Shown here: positions 1 to 4,795 of the stretch, in pieces
Position numbering within the stretch: position 1 is the stretch's first letter
Layout of the letters: each line of letters starts with the position of its first letter
DNA from: an uncultured Geobacteraceae bacterium
GTDB taxonomy: Bacteria > Desulfobacterota > Desulfuromonadia > Geobacterales > Pseudopelobacteraceae
DNA length: 7,833 nt
Direction of reading: 5' to 3'
NCBI GenBank assembly: GCA_903879825.1
Contig: CAIRND010000390.1
Location: forward strand, 1-7,833
Made by a program: the position numbers and the translations under genes
Notes under the pieces: generated by a model
What the model saw: the letters and a program-made list of their open reading frames with translations, nothing else
The model's database searches: none
Told to the model about the DNA's origin: nothing

Positions 1-257
1 GGCGGGCTGTAGGCTACGGTCAACGAAACATCTCCTCGCCGTATCACCAGATCACCATTCTCGTTGAGACTCATATCAACCGGCCGCTTGATTGTCTGTC
101 GGTCAGCTTCAAGCACAGGCGGCCTGATTACCGAGTTATACATCAGCAAAAGTTGGTCAGCAGAGACCAGGGAAGGTGTCATGAGGAGAACGAGTGCCAT
201 GAGTGCACTCAGCTTTGTAATCAGCGCTACATTCGATACTTCCTCAATAAATGTCAC
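1..257 (-). CDS. Exported protein of unknown function, 3' end beyond window
   Basis: I do not recognise this family. The open frame gives 85 residues and is still open at the left edge. The start is GTG at 255-257, chosen because AGAAGGAG lies 6 bases upstream (264-271); the internal ATG at about codon 20 has no comparable site. The N-terminus looks like a Sec signal peptide: Lys15, then a hydrophobic core at about residues 17-30, and a plausible signal peptidase I site after Val-Ser-Ala (31-33), before Asp34-Gln35. The mature part is mixed polar and hydrophobic (LNENGDLVIRRGDVSLTVAY at about 64-83), which would suit beta strands, and has no Cys or haem motif in the visible part. The product is therefore probably periplasmic or outer membrane. 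The gene is the first one behind a sigma-54 promoter and a GEMM-I riboswitch, so it is probably controlled by a cyclic dinucleotide. The signal peptide is well supported; the function is open. Confidence 0.72.
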   Translation of the reverse strand, partial: MTFIEEVSNVALITKLSALMALVLLMTPSLVSADQLLLMYNSVIRPPVLEADRQTIKRPVDMSLNENGDLVIRRGDVSLTVAYSP

Positions 258-263
258 GGGGGA

Positions 264-271
264 CTCCTTCT
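264..271 (-). promoter_or_regulatory. Ribosome binding site that sets the GTG start
   Basis: AGAAGGAG on the minus strand, 6 bases before the GTG at 255-257. It is the only good Shine-Dalgarno match near the 5' end of the exported-protein gene. It lies beyond the riboswitch terminator, so it is transcribed only when termination is avoided. Confidence 0.7.
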
Positions 272-304
272 GCCGATCGCTGCAACCGGTGCCGTTTTAC
301 CGGC

Positions 305-354
305 AAAAAAAAGCCGGGTCGCCAATACCATTAAGATATTTCGGCGACCCGGCT
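305..354 (-). terminator. Intrinsic terminator, expression platform of the GEMM-I riboswitch
   Basis: On the minus strand the arms AGCCGGGTCGCC (343-354) and GGCGACCCGGCT (312-323) are perfect 12-bp complements around a 19-base loop, followed directly by a run of eight U (305-312, the first base also closing the stem). The first arm and the loop include the 3' part of the aptamer: the flank of its P3 helix and the 3' strand of P1 at 335-338. The terminator and the folded aptamer are thus mutually exclusive, which predicts that ligand binding prevents termination (an ON switch). The structure is seen directly; the direction of control is inferred and agrees with what is known of Geobacter GEMM-Ib elements. 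Confidence 0.88.
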
Positions 355-419
355 GTCTCAGAGAGACCCAATAGGCTTTCCGTCCCACCCTTGCGAATGG
401 TTTAGTATTTTCGTGTATC
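335..419 (-). promoter_or_regulatory. GEMM-I cyclic dinucleotide riboswitch aptamer, probably GEMM-Ib (3',3'-cGAMP) type
   Basis: Reading the minus strand from 419: GATA forms the 5' strand of P1 and pairs with TATC at 335-338. CACGAAAATACT leads into AAACC. P2 is CCATTC and GGGTGG (395-400 with 385-390) closed by a GCAA (GNRA) tetraloop. Next come GGGACGGAAAGCC, the conserved core bearing the intercalating adenine, and P3 with GTCTC/GAGAC (363-367 with 355-359) followed by AGCC. These blocks match the GEMM-I consensus (AAACCATTCG, GNRA, GTGGGACG, AAAGCC) at the right order and spacing. The segment before AAACC is longer and A-rich where the c-di-GMP Vc2 aptamer has AGGGC with the ligand-contacting G20. 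Together with the GTCTC...GAGACAGCC helix and the GCCGAAATAT tail, this resembles Geobacter GEMM-Ib elements that prefer 3',3'-cGAMP. Class assignment is strong; ligand choice is an inference from memory of those sequences. Confidence 0.85.
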
Positions 420-444
420 CGGCTATTTTACTGAAATATTATGC

Positions 445-460
445 AGCACAAACCGTGCCT
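445..460 (-). promoter_or_regulatory. Sigma-54 (RpoN) -24/-12 promoter for the riboswitch transcript
   Basis: AGGCACGGTTTGTGCT on the minus strand has the defining GG (458-459), ten bases, then GC (446-447). It matches the consensus TGGCACG-N4-TTGCT except at the first base and the first T of the -12 block. The predicted start of transcription is near 434, about 15 bases before the first aptamer helix, which is the right place for a riboswitch leader. The element also contains a GCAC/GTGC dyad, so an operator or a small hairpin is an alternative reading. I found no convincing sigma-70 promoter: TTGCGT and TAATAT nearby are 23 bases apart. Confidence 0.62.
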
Positions 461-480
461 CGTTACGCAATTAACTACAT

Positions 481-499
481 CTCCGCTCTGGTAGCGGAG
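481..499. repeat. Perfect 7-bp inverted repeat upstream of the sigma-54 promoter
   Basis: CTCCGCT and AGCGGAG are separated by five bases (CTGGT). The centre is about 55 bases upstream of the predicted transcription start. Neither strand has a U-run after it, so it is not a standard terminator for the transporter gene that ends at 597. It may be a protein-binding dyad or a stabilising hairpin at the 3' end of the recJ-transporter mRNA. Confidence 0.5.
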
Positions 500-553
500 T
501 CACCTAAAAAAGGTAATAATCGCTTAACTTCAACTATGCGTACTTGACGGTAA

Positions 554-574
554 TTGTCGTCACAAAGTGACAAA
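554..574. promoter_or_regulatory. Candidate enhancer-binding-protein site (dyad)
   Basis: GTCAC-AAA-GTGAC (559-571) is a perfect 5-bp dyad. It extends to TTGTC on one side and CAA on the other if one bulge is allowed. It lies about 130 bases upstream of the predicted start of the sigma-54 transcript, within the usual range for binding sites of NtrC-type activators. The dyad is seen directly; its role as an activator site is an inference, and no specific activator can be named. Confidence 0.35.
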
Positions 575-596
575 TTTCGTATCAAGACAGATTTAA

Positions 597-1496
597 TCAC
601 AGCCTGATCAGATCTTCATGTTCCTCGTCATGGGGATTAATATGAATCATGACATCACCGACTCCAGGGTAGTGATCGAAGATAAGTTTTTTTACACTGG
701 TTGCAACATCATGTGATTGCTTGACCGTCATATTCGGATCCATTTCCAGCTTCAGGTCAACGATCATGTATTGCCCAGAGCGGCGGGCACGCATTTCATG
801 GACATGTTCAACATGCTCAACGCTTTCTGCAAGAACTTGCAGAGCATCGATAAAATCAGCCGGTGCCGTGCCGTCCATCAGATCATGAGCTGCTTCACGG
901 AAGGTCTGATAGCCGATATGCAGAATAAAGAACGATGTCAGTCCCGCCGCCAGCGGGTCCATTATTCCCCACCCGAAAAACGCACCAATGACACCGATCA
1001 GGGTTGAAATTGAGGTAACAGCATCTTTACGATGATCTTTAGCGATCGCCAAAAGCGCCGGGCTTTCCAGTTTTTTACCCGTCTTTGTCGAGAAACGATA
1101 GAGCCACTCTTTGATAAAAATCGTCACAGCAGCCGCAGCAATGGCCATCCAGCCGGGTGATTTAAAATCTCCGGCAATAATACTGACAACAGAATCATAC
1201 AAAATCCAGCCACCGGTAGCTGCAATGACAAGTGCGACAAGAAGTGCCGCCAGGCTTTCAGCACGACCGTGGCCATACGGGTGATTGGCATCAAAGGGTT
1301 GCCGCCCCAGCTTAAGGGCCATCATAGTTGCAAATATTGCGATAAAATCACAGGCACTTTCGATACCATCAGCAAAAACTGCATCCGAGTGGCCCCAATG
1401 ACCGGCAGACAGTTTCAGCACCATCAATACGGCATTAACCCAAAAACCTATTTTTATGATCCGATCGGCACTGTCAAATCGCTCATTCCTCTGCAT
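597..1496 (-). CDS. Cation diffusion facilitator (CDF) family divalent metal transporter
   Basis: The protein has 299 residues, the usual size of bacterial CDF exporters, which move divalent metal ions out of the cytoplasm in exchange for protons across the inner membrane. About six membrane segments occupy residues 12-205. The family pattern is complete: ADGIESACD (42-50) in segment 2, FDANHPYGHGRAE (68-80) with Asp69, His72 and His76 in the loop after it, DHRKDAVTS (154-162) in segment 5, and a cytoplasmic ferredoxin-like C-terminal domain with HVHEMRARRSG and VMIHINPHDE. The transport site residues read Glu46/Asp50 and Asp154/Asp158. The site has no histidine, unlike classic zinc members (His-xxx-Asp) or YiiP (Asp, Asp, His, Asp), so a preference for manganese or iron is possible and zinc cannot be assumed. 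The ATG shares its A with the recJ TAA stop (TAATG), and GGCGGAG lies just upstream, so translation is probably coupled to recJ. Confidence 0.93.
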   Translation of the reverse strand: MQRNERFDSADRIIKIGFWVNAVLMVLKLSAGHWGHSDAVFADGIESACDFIAIFATMMALKLGRQPFDANHPYGHGRAESLAALLVALVIAATGGWILYDSVVSIIAGDFKSPGWMAIAAAAVTIFIKEWLYRFSTKTGKKLESPALLAIAKDHRKDAVTSISTLIGVIGAFFGWGIMDPLAAGLTSFFILHIGYQTFREAAHDLMDGTAPADFIDALQVLAESVEHVEHVHEMRARRSGQYMIVDLKLEMDPNMTVKQSHDVATSVKKLIFDHYPGVGDVMIHINPHDEEHEDLIRL

Positions 1497-3205
1497 TACA
1501 TCTCCGCCTTTCGAATCGCTTTAATTCGTAATTGCAGTGTGATTGAATTTTTCCACACATTACATTCCGGAATGAATGCGATATCCAGCATTCCATCGGT
1601 AGAGCAATCTGCCTGCCTGAACGCAATGGCATTAAAGGTCAGCCCCGCAGCGGAGAGGCGTAATTTAAGATGCCCGTCTCCGACAATACGGCGCTCCACA
1701 ACGGTAATGCCACGCATCATAAGTGTTGGTTCAGGGTTTCCGGCACCAAAGGGTTCCAGGCGACGTAACTCGTGAACCAAGGCGAGATCAACCTCATCAG
1801 CACTAACATCCGCATCAATATCGAGAATCGGTAATAGTTCAGTGTTTCCAAGAATCAGGTTGGCAGCAGCTTCAAATTCTGAAACAAAATCAGCAATATT
1901 TTCAGCTTTTATCCCGACTCCGGCGGCATAGCGGTGGCCCCCAAAACGGTCCAGATGATCGGCACAGGAGTTTAACGCCTCAAGCAGATGAAAACCGGGA
2001 ATACTGCGCCCGGAACCTTTTGCAGAACCATGGTCATCAATTGCTAACAGTATTGTAGGCCGATGATAGCGTTCGACAAGCCGGGAAGCAACGATTCCGA
2101 TGACCCCCTGATGCCACTCACGAGAAGCAAGCACGATACTTCTGCAGGCCGGATAAGCTCCACCACCTTCAACCAGCGCAATCGCCTGTTCAAGAATACC
2201 CTTCTCAACTGCCTGTCGTTCAGCATTTGCCGCATCCAGTTCTTCGGCAATACCGGCACACTCTTCCCGACTGTTACTGAGCAGCAGATCAACACCAGGC
2301 ACGGCACTTTCCATGCGACCGGCAGCATTCAAACGCGGTGCCAGCCGAAAACCGACCTGACCGCAGGTAACAGAGTCGGTAACTCCGGCAACTTTTTTAA
2401 GTGCGCCTATACCCGTCCGGTGACCGTTTTCAAGTTGTTTCAAACCAAAGCAGGCATAGACACGGTTTTGGCCAACCAATGGCACCACATCAGCGATCGT
2501 CCCAAGCGCAACCAGATCGAGCCATTCACGTAAATCAGGTTCATCTCCCGCACGAAACAGCCCTTCCTGCCTCATGCGACTGCGCAACGCGACGAGAAGA
2601 TTAAAGGCGACGCCGACACCCGCCAGCATCTTAAATGGATAGGCACAACCGGGTTGCAGGGGGTTGACCACTGCAATCGCGTCAGGGATCTGCTCTCGGG
2701 GAGTATGGTGATCCAGTATTATCAGATCAGCACCAGCCTGCCGACAGAAAACAGCTTCCTTCACTGCGGTAATGCCACAATCAACTGACATGATCAGCGC
2801 AGCGCCGGCATCGATAATATGCTGAAGCGCCTCCTCGTTAAGACCATAACCGTCGTCAAAACGATTGGGTATAAAATAGGTGCAGTTCATCCCCACCTGA
2901 CGCAGAAAAGAGACCAGAAGGGAGGTGCCTGTGATGCCATCGACATCATAATCACCGTAAATACAAATTTTTTCATTGTTTTTCCGAGCTACCAGCAACC
3001 GTTCTACCGCAGCTTCCATACCTTTCAACAGCAACGGATCAGGCATTGAGGAGAGAGAAGGGGCTAAAAACTGCTGGCCGGACTCACGTGTGTTAACACC
3101 TCTACCGACCAGTATTTGTGCGGTGATGGAGCAGAGAGCAAGATCCCGGCTAAGTTCTGCAACCTTTGCCAGGTCTGTATTTTTTATAACCCATTTTTTC
3201 TGCAT
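1496..3205 (-). CDS. recJ: Single-stranded-DNA-specific 5'-3' exonuclease RecJ
   Basis: The protein has 569 residues, close to the 577 of E. coli RecJ. It degrades single-stranded DNA 5' to 3' in RecF-pathway recombination, mismatch repair and base excision repair, in the cytoplasm. The DHH phosphoesterase core is intact: DYDVDG (85-90), VDCGIT (141-146), the signature DHH (165-167), and LGTIADVVPL (234-243), all supplying metal-binding aspartates and histidines. RLNAAGRM (291-298) follows, then the DHHA1 domain with WHQGVIGIVASRL (364-376), GSGRS (397-401) and GGHRYAAG (422-429), and a C-terminal OB-fold region with PFGAGNPEP (485-493). The start ATG at 3203-3205 has a modest AGGA about 10 bases upstream. 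It lies only about 20 bases beyond a strong terminator that ends the upstream gene, so its promoter is unclear. It overlaps the following transporter gene by one base. Confidence 0.97.
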   Translation of the reverse strand: MQKKWVIKNTDLAKVAELSRDLALCSITAQILVGRGVNTRESGQQFLAPSLSSMPDPLLLKGMEAAVERLLVARKNNEKICIYGDYDVDGITGTSLLVSFLRQVGMNCTYFIPNRFDDGYGLNEEALQHIIDAGAALIMSVDCGITAVKEAVFCRQAGADLIILDHHTPREQIPDAIAVVNPLQPGCAYPFKMLAGVGVAFNLLVALRSRMRQEGLFRAGDEPDLREWLDLVALGTIADVVPLVGQNRVYACFGLKQLENGHRTGIGALKKVAGVTDSVTCGQVGFRLAPRLNAAGRMESAVPGVDLLLSNSREECAGIAEELDAANAERQAVEKGILEQAIALVEGGGAYPACRSIVLASREWHQGVIGIVASRLVERYHRPTILLAIDDHGSAKGSGRSIPGFHLLEALNSCADHLDRFGGHRYAAGVGIKAENIADFVSEFEAAANLILGNTELLPILDIDADVSADEVDLALVHELRRLEPFGAGNPEPTLMMRGITVVERRIVGDGHLKLRLSAAGLTFNAIAFRQADCSTDGMLDIAFIPECNVWKNSITLQLRIKAIRKAEM

Positions 3206-3224
3206 TCAGTTTCGATCCTGTTTG

Positions 3225-3256
3225 AAAAAAAAATCCCCCGAAGAGCGGGGGATTTT
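3225..3256 (-). terminator. Strong intrinsic terminator after the sec-TPR operon
   Basis: On the minus strand AAAATCCCCCG (3246-3256) and CGGGGGATTTT (3230-3240) form an 11-bp stem with a five-base loop (CTCTT), followed by an unbroken U-run reaching 3225. It begins six bases after the TPR gene stop. In the plus direction the stem is followed by only four T, so it acts mainly for the leftward transcript. It separates the sec genes from recJ. Confidence 0.9.
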
Positions 3257-3262
3257 CAATTG

Positions 3263-3835
3263 TTATTTGCCGGCGGGTGGTGCTTCCCCCCCTCCTTGCA
3301 TCAAACTTTTAACCTGCATGGCCGTCGGGCTATTCGGATCTATTTCAAGGATCTTTTTCCAGTATGGCCGTGCCTTTACATGATCTTTTAAATCAACCGC
3401 ATAGACAATACCTGCGTTGAAAAGGCTTTGCAGATGTTTGGGATTAATTTGCTGGGCTTTTTCGAAATTGACCAGTGCTTTATCGTACCAACCAATCTTT
3501 TTGTACATAACACCCTGATCGGTAAGGATATCAGGATTATTTGGTTCAATTTCCAGTGCTTTCCCATAGGCGGTGATAGCCTTCTGGGATTGCTCCGTGT
3601 CAAAATAATCATTGCCGAGAGAGATCCAGGCATTCAGATTTTTAGGATCCTGAGCAACAACCTTCTCTGCCTGGGCTATACGCTGACTATAGTCGGTAGG
3701 CGAACCGGAACCAGACGGTATAGCGGTATTCAACTGTTGGGTTTTACCGGCGTTACTGATACTAAAGATCAAAAAGCCACCTAACAATCCAACAATAAGG
3801 GCTACAACAGCTATCAAGATTGATTCTTTATTCAC
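3263..3835 (-). CDS. Membrane-anchored tetratricopeptide repeat (TPR) protein
   Basis: A 190-residue protein when started at GTG 3833-3835. That start is favoured because GGAGAGG lies 6 bases upstream (3842-3848). A TTG at 3848-3850 would add five residues but would start within that Shine-Dalgarno site. Residues 6-27 form one hydrophobic anchor with a glycine-rich end. A Ser/Gly-rich linker follows (about 28-50), then three TPR units (about 67-98, 102-133 and 136-168) with the usual W/L-G-Y-A-P spacing, and a short Gly/Pro tail. TPR domains bind other proteins. The protein follows secF by 33 bases and is the last gene before a terminator, so it is co-expressed with the Sec accessory subunits. 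Architecture and position recall YfgM, a single-span periplasmic TPR partner of SecYEG in E. coli, but this is an analogy, not shown homology. A CcmI/NrfG-like role in cytochrome assembly is another possibility. Confidence 0.88.
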   Translation of the reverse strand: MNKESILIAVVALIVGLLGGFLIFSISNAGKTQQLNTAIPSGSGSPTDYSQRIAQAEKVVAQDPKNLNAWISLGNDYFDTEQSQKAITAYGKALEIEPNNPDILTDQGVMYKKIGWYDKALVNFEKAQQINPKHLQSLFNAGIVYAVDLKDHVKARPYWKKILEIDPNSPTAMQVKSLMQGGGEAPPAGK

Positions 3836-3841
3836 GAGAGA

Positions 3842-3848
3842 CCTCTCC
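3842..3848 (-). promoter_or_regulatory. Ribosome binding site that sets the GTG start of the TPR gene
   Basis: GGAGAGG on the minus strand lies 6 bases before GTG at 3833-3835. The longer TTG-started frame begins at 3850, so it would have this site inside its second and third codons and no site of its own. This supports the shorter protein. Confidence 0.7.
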
Positions 3849-3868
3849 AAATTGTTTGGTAAGACAGG

Positions 3869-4780
3869 TTATGCTGTTTTAGGTTTATTGGCCAAGGCAC
3901 GATTTTCAAGAATGACAACGATAGGACTCGCAACAAAGACCGACGAATAGGTGCCAACGATCACGCCAATTAAAAGGGCTAAAGCAAAATCATGAATGAC
4001 TTCACCCCCGAATAAAAAGAGTGAGGCAGCGGCAAGAAAAACAGTCAACGAAGTAACAATCGTACGTGAGAGCACTTCATTGATGCTGTCATTAAAAATG
4101 GTGTGCATTGCACCTTTCAGATTCTTGTGCAGGTTTTCACGGATACGGTCAAAAACAACAACCGTATCGGTCAGGGAATAACCGGCAATTGTTAATACTG
4201 CGGTGATGAACATCAGATTGATTTCTTTGTTCATCAGATAAAACACCGCAAACATAGCAAGACAGTCGTGCGTAGTCGCTATCGTTGCTCCAACCCCAAA
4301 CTTGAAGTCAAAGCGCCAGGCGATATACATGATGATCCCCAGCATTGAAAGAAACGAGGCTATCAGGGTGTCTTTACGCAGCTTATCGCCAATAGAAGGT
4401 CCGATTTCTGTCGAGCTTTCCACCGTAAAAACATTGTCCGCGAATTCTTTTTTGAAGGCGGCCTGAACCATTTCTGAGGGTTTGCCAACGGCCGCCCCGG
4501 CCATCTTGACCAGTAGTTTATTACCGTCTTTTATTTCCTGCAGATCGGCTTTGGCAATTCCGTTTTTGTGCAGTGCGACTCTGGCATCAGCAATGGAGAT
4601 CGGCTTGCTGAATTTAAGCTGCATGGCGGTACCGCCCGAAAAGTCGATGCCCATATTGGCGGCGCCGCGACCGACCTGAATAACACCGATAATACCGATG
4701 ATTGAAATAATAGCCGATATGACGAAAGAAATATTACGCTTTCCAATAAAATCTATTCTTGTTTTCCCAAGAAGTTCCAT
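3869..4780 (-). CDS. secF: Protein translocase subunit SecF
   Basis: The 303-residue protein matches the usual SecF length. SecF forms a complex with SecD in the inner membrane that uses the proton gradient to pull exported proteins through SecYEG. Segment 1 lies at about 18-36, followed by the conserved GIDFSGGTAMQLKF (44-57) at the head of the periplasmic P4-type domain. Five further membrane segments begin near residue 138. GYSLTDTVVVFDRIREN (200-216) and SRTIVTSLT (238-246) carry the conserved Asp205 and Arg239, the counterparts of the proton-pathway residues Asp213 and Arg247 of E. coli SecF. The start ATG has GGGGG about 10 bases upstream and follows the secD stop by 15 bases, so the two are co-translated. 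No oddities were seen. Confidence 0.97.
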   Translation of the reverse strand: MELLGKTRIDFIGKRNISFVISAIISIIGIIGVIQVGRGAANMGIDFSGGTAMQLKFSKPISIADARVALHKNGIAKADLQEIKDGNKLLVKMAGAAVGKPSEMVQAAFKKEFADNVFTVESSTEIGPSIGDKLRKDTLIASFLSMLGIIMYIAWRFDFKFGVGATIATTHDCLAMFAVFYLMNKEINLMFITAVLTIAGYSLTDTVVVFDRIRENLHKNLKGAMHTIFNDSINEVLSRTIVTSLTVFLAAASLFLFGGEVIHDFALALLIGVIVGTYSSVFVASPIVVILENRALANKPKTA

Positions 4781-4795
4781 GAACGGTGTTACCCC

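Noticed and set aside
64..405. Plus-strand open frame of 113 codons across the left intergenic region
   Set aside because: It runs antisense through the signal-peptide gene, the terminator and the riboswitch, whose structures explain the sequence better.
438..475. Sigma-70 promoter TTGCGT...TAATAT before the riboswitch
   Set aside because: The spacer is 23 bases, too long for a normal sigma-70 promoter, while a sigma-54 element with exact spacing overlaps it.
481..499. Intrinsic terminator for the recJ-transporter unit
   Set aside because: The 7-bp hairpin is perfect, but no U-run follows it on either strand, so it is listed as an inverted repeat only.
1269..1775. Plus-strand open frame of 168 codons
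   Set aside because: It lies opposite the recJ-transporter junction, encodes no recognisable domain and has biased composition. It is a shadow of two well-supported minus-strand genes.
2063..2533. Plus-strand open frame of 156 codons
   Set aside because: Entirely antisense to the conserved DHHA1 and DHH parts of recJ, with no recognisable motif or ribosome binding site.
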